From Nepenthes gracilis (lineage: Eukaryota; Streptophyta; Magnoliopsida; Caryophyllales; Nepenthaceae), in contig BSYO01000036.1 in assembly GCA_033239525.1 (NCBI GenBank), forward strand, positions 5,044,126-5,108,125: a DNA stretch of 64,000 nucleotides, in the 5' to 3' direction. The translations under genes were made by a program, and so were the position numbers. The notes beneath the pieces are model-generated. The model saw nothing but the letters and a program-made list of their open reading frames with translations. It was not told where the DNA came from and searched no databases. This document shows positions 11,000-25,157 of this stretch, in pieces (within the stretch, counting starts at the first letter, position 1; each line of letters begins with the position of its first letter).

Positions 11000-13900
11000 C
11001 TAATCAAATACCGAAAGTTACTGATATGATAGTTTACCTTTCTTTTATGTAAATATCATTATTGAAAAAACTAGTGTATCCTTTTAAAAAAAAACAGAAG
11101 ATATTCGGTCTGTAACTTAATAAGTAAAGACATAGCATTGACAAATAATTAAGTAGATTGACATAAAATTAGTTTAAATACTCACACACTCTCATACCAT
11201 CTCACTTCTCCCAAACTTTCTTTTATATTTTCCAGCTTTAATTAACATCCTATCTCCTTCGTTTTATTCTTCCACAACCTTCTAACTTCGTACATAGGTT
11301 TAGAATTTAAAAGTCGTTACTTCGACAATATTTTATGTTATTAACAGTGTATGCAAAATTAATGTTATACTAATATGTTTGTTAACAAATTAGTAGACAT
11401 ATCTATGTTTCCTGAATGATTTTAAGAACTTTATTGAAGCCTCCATCCTCCAAATCTAACTCCACATGCTATAAATGCAGTTCACACCTATAATTTGGAA
11501 CGATTATCAATACTAATATGAAAATAACACAAATCACTATAAAAGTATTTAGAGTTGCACTTATTAAGAGTATGTTACCGTAATGATTTACACATGTTTT
11601 GATCTTGAGTAGAAATTCTAAATGAAACTTCTTCATCTTTTCACTAAATACAGATACATGCCAGATCAATATTATAACTCAATAACTAAAAATGTAATAT
11701 ACAACAACATATAACATAACATACAACTTAGTAAGTACTCACAGGCAACCATTTGTTAAAAGGATTCCTGGATTTTATTTCATCTTTTCAAATGTATTTT
11801 CTCTCATCTTTGTCCTCTCAGGTGTTTTTAGATCCTGAAATTCTTTCTCTTGTATGAAATATCAATATAATTTGAAGATACTTTTGTCAAAAAATATCAT
11901 TTCTCATGAAAAATTAGAACCTCTATCGAAAGCCTAAGCCTAATTGTGGTGACATACATATACTGAAAACTAAACCTTAACACCTAGCCTTTAACCCATA
12001 AGATCAAAGTCATAAATAGTAACAGTGTAGTACAATTTAGAATGACATCTATCCAAATTTAAAAGCTATTAGTATCAAAAGAAGCATTCGTTGGCAATTT
12101 AGCAAGTGTAAATAAAAATTTACTTATAGTGTTCCTTCATTTTAATTTTACTCGTAAATATAGAATTATCATCATATAATAGTAAATATTTGGTATACAT
12201 ATCTACTTTCAAAAAGATTTGTTACACATATCTACCTTCAAAATGAACTCAAAACATTTTTGAGGTCTTCAGCTGCCAAATCTGAATAAACAAAGTATAT
12301 GCATACTAATCTCTACCTACAATGTTTAGAAACAAGGTTACCGATTCATCACATTTGACACTAAAATTTAATCGAGTACCAAAAGTTACAAATGCAAGGG
12401 ATAGTTTTGCGATTCCTTTATGTGAATATCATTTCTAAGTAAGCCCTTCAATCCTTTTATAAAAAATAGAATGATACTCGGTCTGCAACCTGACTAATAA
12501 AGACATGTCATTTACAAACAATTAAGTAGATTGACATGAAGCTAAGTAAAATATTCACATACAGCCATACCCTCTCACTAACCCATACAACATATAACTT
12601 AGTAAGTACTCATACGCAAGCATTCGTTTAAAGGTCTATTTGATTTTTTTCAAGTCTTTCCAACTGCATTTCCTCTTATGTTTCTTTTCTCAGGTGCCTT
12701 CAGATCCTTAAATCCTTTTTTATGTATGAAATATTAATGTAATATTTTATTAGAAAATATTATTTCTCAAGAAAAATTAGAACCCTTGTTGAAAATCTTA
12801 AACCAACGCCTAACCACACTGACCAAGATCAAAAACTAAAGCTTGACTCATAGCCTCTATACTATAGGAACTAAGTCACTAATAGTAATGGGGCAATACA
12901 TATTAGAATAATGCATATAAAATTTAAAAGTTATTATCAAGAAAAGCATACCTTAATATTTACAGAGTGTAAGGAATAAATTACTTAAATATCACCTCTG
13001 AATTTACGATTATCATTATATAATAGTAAATATTTGATATACATACCAACTTTCGAAAAAATTTGTTACACATACCTACCTTTGAAATGAATGTGAGACG
13101 TTTTTTGAAATTTTCTGTTGTTAAATCCAAATAACAAAGTAAATGCTTGCTATTATTTGCTTAAATGTTCGGAATCAAGAATAGTTCTTCATCATATTCT
13201 ACACAAAAGTCTAAACAAGTATTAAAACTTACAGATACAAAGAATATTTCACCTTTTTTTAAGTAAATATCATTCTTGAGTAAAGTGCTCTATCCTTTTA
13301 TTAAAATCAAAGGATTCTCAATTTGTAACCTTGTAAGTAAAGACATGTCATTTACAAACAATTAAGTAGATTGACATTAGGATAACAGCCTCATACACTG
13401 CCATACCATCTGACATCTCTTGCACTCTGTTCTATGTTTCCTAATGTAAATTAATGTCATGTCCCCTTCCTTTTATTCTTTCATGACCTTTTGACTGCAT
13501 ACATAAGCTCAAAATTCAAAAGACATTATCTCAACAGTGTTCTATGTTATTAACATTCTATGCAAAATAAATATTACTCTAATATATTTGTTAACAAATT
13601 AGTATCTATACCTATATTTTTTGAATAAATTTGAAAGCTTTATTGAAGTCTTCATCCTCCAAGCCCAACTCTACATGCTGGAATCATGATTGTTTAGAAC
13701 TATTGTCAATACTAATCTAAAAATTATACAAATCACTATAAAAGTATTGAAATTCATATTTATCAAGAGTACATTACCGTGACGATTTAATATGTTTTGA
13801 TTATGAGTAGGAATCCTAAAGGGAGCTTTTTCATCTTTTTACTGAATACAGATAAATATTAGATCAGTATTATAGCTTAACAAGTAAAAATATAATATAT

Positions 13901-16900
13901 AACGACATATAATATAACATATATCTTAGTAAATACTCACACATAAGCATTCGTTCAAAGGTTTCTTTGATTTTATTTTATCTTTCAAGTTGCAGTTCCT
14001 CTTATCTTTATACACTCAAATGCCTTCAATTTCTAAATTTCTCTTGCATAAAATATTAACATAATTTGAAGTTAGAAAATGTCATCTCTAAAAAAAAATT
14101 AGAACTGCTGTTGGAGGCATTAACTCTAAGCCTAATTGTTATAACCTAGACCTCAAACTAAACCTTAACGCCAAACCTCTAACCCATAAGACCTAAGTCA
14201 CTAATAATAATGGTGTAGTACAATTTAGAACGACGACTACACAAATCTGAAAGTTATTAGTAGCAAGAAAAGCATATCTACAATGTAGCAAGTGTAAAGA
14301 AAAATTTACTTATAACGTTCCTTCATTATAATATAACTCGTAAATATAGGATTATTATCATATAATAGTAAATATTTGGTGTATATACCTACTTTTAAAA
14401 CAATTTGTTACACATACCTACCTTCGAAACAAATTCGAGACATTTTTTGAAGTCCTCCACTGCCAAATCAAAGTGAAAAAAGTACATGTATGCTAATTTC
14501 TTTATGAAATATTTGGAAACAAAGTGACTACTATGTCATACTTTATACTAAACTCTAATCAAGTATCAAAGTTACTAATACTAGAGATAATTTACCATTT
14601 TTTATCTGAATATCATTCCCAAAAAAGCTGCTCTTTTCATTCATAAAAACTAAAAGATACTCAATTTGCAACTTGATAAGAAAAGACATGTCATTTACAA
14701 ATAATTGAATATATTGACGAGAAACAGGGTGAAATACAGGCACACTCCCAAACTATCTCACCACTCTTATACTTTCTTCTATATTTTCCAACTTAAATTA
14801 ATGTCCTATCTCCATTGTTTTAGTCTTCCACGACTTTCTGACTTAATATTTTAGTTTAGAATTCAAAACTCGTTACCGTGACAATATTTTATACTATTAA
14901 TAGTTTATTCGAAAAAAATATTATCTAATATATTTATTGAAAATTAGTACACATACCTATATTTTCTGAATGAATTTGAGAGTTTTATTGAAGCCTCTAT
15001 CTTCCAAACTCAACTCCACATGATGTAAGCGTGCTTCACACCTAAAGTTTAGAACTATTGTCAATCCAAAACTAAAAATTACAGAAATCACTATAAGATT
15101 ATTGAAAGTCGCACTTATCAATAATATACTACCATGACCATTTACACTTTTTTGATCTTGAATAGAAATCTTAAATGGAGCTTCTTCATCTTTTAACTAG
15201 ATAAAGATACATACTAGATCAGTAATATAGCTTAACAACTAAAATGTAATGTACAATGATATAAAACATAATACATAGCTTAGTAAGAACTCACAAGTAA
15301 ACGTTCGTTTGAAGTTCTCTTTAATTTAATTTCATCTTTTCAGCTATATATCCTCTTTTCTTTCTCCTCTCAAGTGCCTTCAGATTCTAAAATTCTTTCT
15401 TCTACATTAAATATCAATGTAATTTGAAGATAATTTTGTTCAAAAATTTCATTTCTTAGAAAAACTAGAACTATTATCGAAGCCTCAACCCCAATCCTAA
15501 CCGTAGTGACATAAATCGAAAACTAAACTATAAGACCTAAGTCACAAATAGTAACAGTGTAGTACAATTTAGAATAATGTCTATACAAATTTAAAAGTTA
15601 TTAGTATAAAAAAAAGTATACCTTAACAATTTAGCTAGTGTAAAGAAAAATTTACTTACAGTGTAAATATAGGATATTATCAAATAATAATAAATATTTG
15701 GTATACAATCCTATTTTCAAAAAGATTGGAACACATACCTTCCTCCAAAATGAACTCGAGACCATTTTTAAAATCTTCCGCTGCCGAATTCGCGTAAACA
15801 AAGTATACACATGCTAGTTTTTAGGTGCAATGTTTGGAAACAAGGTTATTGCTTCTTCACATTCTATACTAAAATCTAATTACGTACTGAAATTACTATT
15901 ATATGGGATAGTTTACCTTTCTTTTATGTGAATATCACTGTAGAAGAAACTGCTCTATCCTTTTATAAAACTCAAAGGATACTCGATCTGCAACTTGACA
16001 ATTAAAGACATTATTTACAAACAATTAAGTAGATTGGCATAAAGTTGGACAAAATATTCACACTGCCATACAATCTCACATCTCCTACACTTTTCTCTAT
16101 ATTGTCAACTTAAATTAATGTCCTATCCCATTCCTTTTATTCTTTCACGACCTTCTATGTACATAGGTTCAAAATTTTAAAGCCCTTACCTCGACACTAT
16201 TCTATTTTAATAACATTTTATGCAAAATAAATATTATTCTAATATACTTGTTAACAAATTAGTACACTTACTTATATTTTTTGAACAAATTTGAGAGTTT
16301 TAGTGATGCCTGCATCCTCGAAACTCCACATGTTGGAACTGTGATTAACACCAATTGTTTATAACTATTGTCAATAATAATTTAAAAATTACACAAATCA
16401 CAATAATAGTATTGAGAGTTGCACTTATTGACAATATGTTACTCTGACGATTTATATATATTTTTATTATGAGTAGGAATCCTAAAGGGAGCTTTTTATA
16501 TTTTCACTAAATATAGATACATACTAGATCAGTATTATTGCTCAAAAAGTAAAAATAAAAGCTACAACAACATATAACTTAGTAAGTACTCACATGTCAA
16601 CGTTTATTTGAAGGTCTCATTGATTTTATTTTAGCTTTCCAACTGCATTTCCTCTTATCTTTATTTTCTTAGGTTCCTTTAGATCCTGAAATTCTTTCTA
16701 CTATATAAAATATCAATATAATTTAAAGACAATTTTGTTAGACATTATCATTTCCCTAGAAATATTAGAACCGCTACCAAGTACATTAGCCTTAAGCCTA
16801 ACCGCAGTGACCTAAATTGAAAACTAAACCTTAACACCTAACCTCTAACCCATAAGACATAATTTACTAATATTAATAGTGTAGTATAATTTAGAATAAC

Positions 16901-19900
16901 AAGTATTCAAATTCAAAATTATTATTATAAAAAGAAAGATACTTTGACAATTTAACAAGTGTAAAAAAAAATTTACTTGCAATATTCCTTCATTTTAATG
17001 TCACCTGTAAATATAGGATTTTCATTATATAATAGTAAATATTTGATATATATATATCTATCTTTGAAAAGATTAGGTACACATACCTACATTTAAAATA
17101 AACTCAAGATGTTTTTTGAAGTTTTCTGCTGATAAATTCAAGTAAATAGAGTATACATATGCAAATCTCTACTTGAAATATTTGGAAACAAGGTCACTAA
17201 TTCATCACATTTTACATTAAAATCTAGTCCAGAACCGAAAGTTATTGATACATTGGGTAGTTTACCTCTCTTTTACATACTCTATCCATTCATAGAAACC
17301 AAAAGATACTCGGTCTACAATCTAATAAGTAAAAAATGTTATTTACAAATAATTAAGCTTATCATCTTGAAGTAGAGTAAAATACTGGCACACCATCTCA
17401 ACACTCCTACAATTTCTTCTATATTTTCCATCTTAAATTAATGTCATATCTCCTTCATTTTATTCTTCCTTCATTTTATTCTTCCACGACCTTCTTACTT
17501 CCTAATTAGTTCAGAATTTAAAGTTATTACATTAACAATATTTTATATTATTAACAGTGTATTTGAAATAAATATTATCCTAATATTTTTATTAACAAAT
17601 TAAAATACACACTTAATGTGACTAATGATATTTGAGAGCTTTATTGAAGCCTCTATCTTTCAAACCCACCCATCGTCAAGCTAATCTAAAACTTATACAA
17701 ATCACTATGAGAGTATTAAAGTCACACTTATCATATAAGAGTATTAAAGTCGCACTTATCAAAAGTATTAAAGTCACACTTATCAAGAGTATATTAACAT
17801 GATGATTTACATATGCTTTGATCTTGAGTGGAATCCTAAATGGGGCTTCTTCATCCATTCATTGTATGCATATACATACTAGACCAATATTATAACTCAA
17901 CAACTAAAAATATAATATATAACGATATATAACATAACAGATAGCTTAATAAGTATTCACAAGCAAGCGTTCATTTAAAGGTCTCCTTTATTTTATTTCA
18001 TATTTCCAGCTCCATTTCCTCTCATTTTTCTCCTCTCAGGTGCCTTCAAATCCTTAAATCATTTCTCTTACATGAAACATTAATATAATTAGAAGATAAT
18101 TTTTTAGAAAATATCATTTCTTAGGAAAAATTAGAACCACTATCAAAAGTCTTAAACCTAAGCGTAACTGCGCAACGTAGACCAAAAATAAAATCTTAAC
18201 ACGTAACCTCTAACCCATAAGACCTAAGTAGCTAATAGTAACGGTCTAGTATCGTTTAGAATAACACCCATATAAATTTAAAAGTTATTAGTATTAAGAA
18301 AAGTATACCTTGACAATTTAGTAAGTGTAAAAAAAATTTACTTGTAGTGTTCTTTTATTTTAATATCACCTATGAATATAGGATTATCATTATATAAGAG
18401 TAAATATTTGGTATATAAACCAATTTTCAAAAAGTTTTGGAACACATACCTACATTCAAAATGAATTCAAGACCTTTTATGAAGTCTTCCACTGCTAAAT
18501 TCAAGTAAATAAAGTACATGTATACTAGTCTTTGGGTGTAATGTTTGGATACAAGGTTAATGCTTCTTCGCATTCTAAACCAAAACCTAATCAAGTAATA
18601 AAAGTTACTAATATAAGGGATATTTTACCTTTCTTTTATATGAATATCATTTTAGAGGAAGTCGTTCTATCCTTTCATAAAAACTAGAGGATACTCGATC
18701 TGCAACTTAACAAGTAAAGACACGTCATTTTTAAACAATTAAGTAGATTAACATGAAGTTGGGCAAAATGCTCTCACAATGCCATACCATCTCACCTCTT
18801 CTGCAATTTTTTCTATATTGTCCAACTTAAATCAATATCCTATCACCTTCTTTTTATTCTTTGATGACCTTTTGACTATGTATATGGGTTTAAATTTTGA
18901 AAGCCGTTACCTCGACAATGTTCTATGTTACTAATATTATAACCAAAATCAATATTAATCTAATATATTTGTTAACAAATCAGTAAATATACCTATATTT
19001 TTTTAATAAATTTGAGAACTTTATTGAAACCTTCATTCTCCAAACCCAACTCCACATGCTAAAAGCACAATACACTCCTATAGTTTATAACTATCATCAA
19101 TGCTAATCAAAAAATTACACAAATCACAATAAGAATATTGAAAGTCATGCCTATCAGCAATATGTTACCGTGACGATTTACATATGCTTTGATCATGAAT
19201 AAGAATCCTAAAGGGAGATTTTTCATCTTTTTACTAAATGCAAATACATAATATATCAGAATTATGGCTTAACAAGTAAAAATATACTGTATAATGACAT
19301 ATAACACAACATATAGTTTAGTAAATACTCACACGCAAACATTCGTTTAAAGTTCACAATAATTTTATTTCATCTTTTCAACTGCATTTTCACTTATTTG
19401 TCCCATCTCAAGAACCTTCAGATCCTTAAATTATTTTTCTTTTATGAAATATCAATGTAATTTGAAGATAATTTTGTTAGAAAGTATTATTTCTTAGAAA
19501 AATTAGAACTGCTATCGAAAACATTAACCCTAAACTTAATTGTAATGATGTAGACCAAAAACTAAACCTTAATACCCGACCTCTAAGCCATAAGACCTAA
19601 GTCAGTAATAGAAACGATGTAGTATGGTTTAGAATAATCAATATACAAAGTTAAAAGTTATTATTAACAAGAAAAGTATATCTTGGCAATTTAGTAAGTG
19701 TAAAGAAAAATTTACTTACAGTGTTTATTTAATTTAATATCAACTGTAAATATAAAATTACCATCATATAACAATAAATATTTGGTGTGCATATCTACTT
19801 TTGAAAAGATTTGTCACACATACCTACTTTCAAAATGAACTTGAGACATTTTTTGAAGTCTTTTGCTGCCAAATACAAATAATCAAAGCACATGCATACT

Positions 19901-22001
19901 GATCTTGGGAATATTTGGAAACAAGGTCATTAATTCGTCACATTTTACTCTAAAATCTAATCAAATGCAGAAAGTTGCTAACACAAGGAATAGTTTACCT
20001 TTTTTATATGAATATCAATCCTGACGAAGCTTGGTAAAATACACACAATACCATAATTTCTTACCTCTCTTGCACTTTTTTTATAAGTTTTTAACTTCAA
20101 TTAATGTCTTATCTCCCTTCTTTTATTCTTCCACGACCTTCTGATTTCGTATATAGGCATTAACTTGACAATATTCTATGTTATTAGCAGAGTAATCAAA
20201 GCAAATATTATCCTAATGTATTTGTTAATAAATTAGTACACATACTTATATTTTCTAAATAAATTTGAGTTTTCTTGAAGCACCATCATCCGCAAAACCT
20301 AAGTCCACATGCTAAAAGTGCGGTTCACACTTATAGTTTAGATCTATATCAATGTTAAGTCTAAACATTACACTACATACCATAAGAGTATTGAAAGTCA
20401 CACTTATCAAGAGTATATGCCCGTGCTGATTTACATATGTTTTGATTGTGAGTGGGAATCTACTAGGAGCTACTTTATCATTTCACTAAATGTAGATACA
20501 TATTAAATCAGTATTAGACCTCAACAAATTAAAATATAATGTACAACAACATATAATATAACTTATAGATTAGTAAATACTCACAAACAAATAATGTTTA
20601 ATGGTCTTCTTGATCTTATTTCATCTATCTATCTACATTTCCTCCTTTCTTTCTTCCCTTAGGTATCTTCAGATCCTTAAATTATTTCTCTTGCATAAAA
20701 TATTATTGTAATTCAAAGAATATTTTGTTAGAAACCTTCATCTCTCAAGAAAAATTAGAACCCTATTGAAAACCTTAACCAAAAGCATAGTCGCGGTGCC
20801 CTAAATAAAAAAAACCCTGACACCTAGCCCCTAACTCATAGGTACTAAGTCACTAAAAGTAACGGTGCATTCTAGTTTAAAACAGTGCCTACGTAAATTT
20901 AAAAGTTGTTAGCATCAAGAAAAGTATACCTTAATAATTTAGCAAGTGTAAAGGTTAATTTTCTTATAGTGTTCCTATATTTTAATATCACCTATAAAAT
21001 AAGGATTATCATAAAAAAAAAAAAAGTAAATATGTGGTATGCAGATCTAATTTCAAAAAGATTTGATATGTACTAATTTTTGAAAAGAACTTAAAACTGT
21101 TTTTTTGAGTCTTCTGCTGTCATTTCAAAATAAACAAAGTAAATGTATACTAGTCACTGATTGAGTATTTGCAATTAACACCTATCCTTCATCACATTTT
21201 ACACTAAAATCTAGTACATTACTAAATGCTAATTATATAAGAGATAGTTTAGCGTTCTTTTATGCCAATATTATTCTCAAAGAAGCTGCTCTATCTTTCA
21301 CAAAAGTCAAAGGATACTCAGTTTGAAACCTGTCAGGCAAAGACACGTCATTTACAAATAATTGAATAGATTGACATGAGACTTGGTAAAATACTCAAAC
21401 AACACCATACCTTCTTATCTCTCCAGCGCTTTCTTCTATATTTTCAAATTTCAATCATTGTCCTATCTTTTTCTTTTTATTCTTTTATAACCTTCTGATA
21501 TTGTATATAGGTTTAGAATTTAAAATTTGTCTTCTTGACATATTTTATATTATTAACAGACTATGAAAAAAGAATATTATCCTATTATATTTGTTGACAA
21601 ATTAGTATACATACGTATATTTTCTTAACAAACTTGAGAGCTTTCTTAAAGCCTTCATCCATCGAACCCAAGTCCACAAGTTGCAAGCACGGTTCAAACC
21701 TATAGTTTAGATCTATAGTCAATGCTAATATAAAAATTATATAAATCACTATATGAGTATTAAAAGTCGCGCTTATCAAGAGTATGTTATCATGATAATT
21801 TACATATATTTTGACTGTGAGTAGGAATCCTACTAGGAGTTTTTTCATCTTTTTAATAAATGTGAATACATATTAAATCAGTATTATACCTCCACAAATA
21901 AAAATGAAACCTAAAACAACATATAACAAAACCTATGTTTTCTTTATCTTTTCACTGAATTCAAACAGAAATAACATCAGTATTATATCTCAACAAATAA
22001 A
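11000..22001. repeat. Macrosatellite: ~1.33-kb units, each two diverged half-units (left part)
   Basis: Landmarks recur in fixed order. AGTAAAGACATGTCATTTACAA or variants occur near 11120, 12490, 13335, 14680, 16000, 17325, 18710 and 21335. Successive full units are 1320-1390 bases apart, and one near 12.5-13.3 kb is shortened by about 0.5 kb. Within a unit, two related halves of about 0.55 and 0.77 kb alternate, for example around 14425 and 14975: both carry ACACATACCTA followed by a TTTGAAG(C/T)C block, and CAACAAGTAAAAA matches TTAACAAGTAAAG. Units have diverged by many substitutions, so the array is old. Short minus-strand frames recur in the same places in each unit. Confidence 0.9.
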
Positions 22002-22006
22002 AATGT
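22002..22006. repeat. Target-site duplication (left), AATGT
   Basis: AATGT stands immediately before the left LTR and again immediately after the right LTR (32358-32362). This is a perfect 5-bp duplication as expected for Ty3/gypsy integration. Confidence 0.93.
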
Positions 22007-22223
22007 TGTCATACCCGCATTCCCATTTGATATATTTCAAATGTATTTATTAATTTTGAGGTTTATTGGATGCATCAGCTTAATGATATTTTATGAAAAT
22101 CTGAAGAACCCAGATTCGTTGGGTCTGCGCTCGAGGCACACAAAAGGTGAGCGGGAGGCACGATTTTCAGATTGGGCCGAGTTTGGGTTCTCGCTTCAAG
22201 GCGCCACCCGAGCGCAAGTTGGG

Positions 22224-22232
22224 CATATAAAG
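22224..22232 (+). promoter_or_regulatory. TATA box of the left LTR
   Basis: CATATAAAG follows GCAAGTTGGG and precedes AGCAGTTAGGG. The same arrangement is seen at 30571-30578 in the right LTR. Confidence 0.65.
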
Positions 22233-22847
22233 GGAGAGCAGTTAGGGTTTTAGTTATTTTCGTGTGAAGCCAAGAGAGGATAGAGGAAGAAAAGAAAGAG
22301 AAGGAGAGAGAAAGTGACAATTTGACATCTCAAAGCATCCTTTCGTCTGATCTATTGAGTATAAGATTGAGACAAGTATTTGTAAACTAAATCCTTGGTC
22401 TATTTTCGTGTCAACATATATTTGTGTATATTTTGGAGATTTTGTTTACATGTATGTGATTTTCATGTATCCCTTTATTTATTGCTTACATGTATGTATG
22501 TTTTATTAGTTGTACGGTAGTTTTTCACGAGTATTTGTGATTTTGGAGGATTTTATAATTTGTGGATATCTATGTGTATATTTGGGTATCAGTATGTTAT
22601 GGAATAATGAACCAGACTTGACATTAGTCCACATGCATGCTGCCAGAGGTAGGGTCACTACGGGACCATAGCGGTTTGAGACCCGAGGAGTCAATATTGT
22701 GATCCGAGGCATGATATTTGATAGTACCGCTCCCGACAGGGAGGCTTAATCCTGACAATAAAGTATGTGATATGTGGCCTCTTTTCACCGCCAAGAAGGT
22801 TCAGTCGTTTTAAGTTGACCTACCCCACTGTATATTTAAATGAAAAT

Positions 22848-25157
22848 CTATAATATTAGGATCTCTATTTGATTTAAATTGGATATATTTATTTTTGAAT
22901 AATTTGGATGTGATGAAAATTAATTGAATATTATGATATTATGAAGGAAATCGGATCGATCGATTACCGTTCAAGGTGCACTGGTGTTGGCATCAAGTAT
23001 CGGATGGATTTTAAGAGAAAAAGGAAAATTGTAATAATAATAAAAGGGGATGGGGAAGTCTGGGCGTCAGGTAGAGCAAAAGTAAGAGAGAGAAAAAGAA
23101 AGGGGAAAGGAAGAGAAGCAGAGAAGATGAAGAAGGTTTCGTGCACAGAGAGGAAGAAGAAGAAGGAAGAGAAGAAAAAGAGGGAAGAAGGAGAAGAAGG
23201 AGGTGTAGGAGGAGAGGAGAAGAGAGAAGGCGGCACGGATGGTGACACGAGGAGAGAGAGAAGCGGCAGCAGCGCCACGAGTGAGGAGAGAGAGAGCTTG
23301 CTGGGAAAGGTCGGCAAACGCGAGAGGAGGTAGAGGCGGCGGCGGCGGCGGCGGCTCATGGGCGAGGCGGCGCAGCATGGAGGAGAGAGAAAGCACGTTG
23401 GTAGAGAGAGAAAGGGCACGGCTGGAGAGAGAAACGCGTGATTCGGGTGTTTTGGAGCATCATTTCATCAGATTTGCGAAGTAAAGGTTAAGGCAAGTAT
23501 CCTCTAACCCTATCATAAATCTGGTTTAATTTCTAATGTGTTTAAACTACTATTTGAATATTTCACTAATATGCATGTACTTTTATATATACATAATTTG
23601 TTTATTATGTACATGCATGTATGTTTTACCAGTTGTTTGGTGGTTTTTCATGGGTATTTGTCATTTCAGAGGGTTTTGTGATTTGTGGATGCTCGGACGA
23701 TATATATGTGTATATTTGTGTATCTGTATGATGTAGAACCATAAACCAAACCTTGCATCAGTCCACACGTATGGTGCCGAGGGCGAGGTCACTACGAGAC
23801 CATGGCAGTCCAAGACTGTGGTGGGTCGTTTTGTGATCCGAGGCATGAGATTTGATGGTATTGCTCCTGACGGGAAGGCTTAGTCCCAACAAGAACGTAT
23901 ATGATATGTGACCCCCTTCCACCAGTAGGAAGGTTGTGACGTTTTGTAGTTAACTTGCACCAATGTGTATTTAAATGAGAATTATCATAAAGAATTGACA
24001 GAAAACTAATATATTCGCACGTCTTAATATATATTTAAATTTGATATTGCACCCAAAATCACGGGTGGTAAAACATAGTAAGTTTCTAATCTATGAGAGA
24101 CAAAATACATGGATTGCCTTAAGTTGCTGCCCTAAAACACAATCGGCCCTTGAGTTGTTAGCTTAAATAGCAACTGATATAGCCATGGTTACCCCTTCTC
24201 AAGTTGGTCTCATAATCTTTGGTTATCAGATTTCGTACATATTTTGTATTTCTACATGTATATACATAGACTATGATTAGAAATGTGTGGATTAGCCCGC
24301 GGATTGGGCGATACAAATGTCTTCTACATATAGATATGTGCAAAACCCGAAATACGTTTTGATTGTATGATTTGGTTCCAATGTTCCTTTGATTTCAGCA
24401 TATAATATTATGATTTGGGATTCGGACGATGGTATGTGTCCCACGCAGCTATGGTGCCAGTCGCAATTATGTGATGTGACCTCAAATCATATGATATGAT
24501 ATCGTCTATGAGATTTGACCAGATCGTTATTTATTATGATTATGTCCTGGAGAGATTGTTTGATAAAGACGATGATTTAGTACGAGACATCTTCTTGGTT
24601 TTTAGGTATTTCATGGACTTTGTGCTTTGGTTTTACACATTTATGATGTGATATCCCTTTCCTTTGATTTATATGTGTTGTTTTATATATGATGATGATA
24701 CTTATTGAGCTCTAAACTCACATTTTCATATTTTATCTCTTCATACCGTGGCTTGGATACGCTTGCAGGAGTTCGGACGTGATTTGACGCAGCACATCTC
24801 TATCGATGAGTAGAGATATTTATGTTGGTTATATTTCAGATCTCAGGGATGTGTTATGGTTATTGTTTATGGCCGGATGAAGGCCTTGATCAATGTATAG
24901 GACATTAGAGTTATTATTTTATATGATGAGTTGCCATTATGTTTAGATACCTCCCTTACAATGTTTGGTCAACAGGTCTTATGTTATGATATCCGAATTT
25001 ATGTCCGATAAAGTCCTGTGCGGATTTTAATGCATTAGGTCCTATGTATATATGGATTGTCACACCCTGGTTGAGTTGGTCGTTATTAATGCATTTATTG
25101 GATTCTATATTATTGTGGAATATTATTGACCTATGTTTATGTCCCGAGGACATGATA
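22848..25157 (+). mobile_element. Nested solo LTR of a related family
   Basis: This 2.3-kb block interrupts the left LTR. Its ends are homologous to the host LTR ends: the start resembles CATTTGATATATTTCAAATG and the end reads GACCTATGTTTATGTCCCGAGGACATGATA against ...TGCCTAGGATATGACA in the host. It has its own diverged copies of the LTR middle parts (23745-23960 and 24000-24120). The following target sequence GAACT matches the uninterrupted right LTR, and a damaged copy precedes the insert. No internal region is present, so it is a solo LTR left by recombination. It includes a purine-rich tract at about 23080-23330 and a GGC run at 23335-23353. Confidence 0.75.

Noticed and set aside
12140..12480. 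Telomere-like CCTAA-type motifs in the macrosatellite (ACCTAACCTCTAACCC and similar in each unit)
   Set aside because: They occur once per unit and are not tandem TTTAGGG repeats, so an interstitial telomere is not supported.
11469..21848. Short frames of 60-87 codons treated as separate genes (for example 11469-11669, 14555-14743, 21585-21848 minus)
   Set aside because: They are the same positions of the repeat unit in different copies; described as exon-like blocks of the macrosatellite, not as genes.
22941..23484. Several overlapping open frames on both strands (up to 151 codons)
   Set aside because: They arise from a purine-rich low-complexity tract and a GGC run inside the nested LTR; the translations are Lys/Glu/Arg or Ser/Leu/Phe runs without domain structure.
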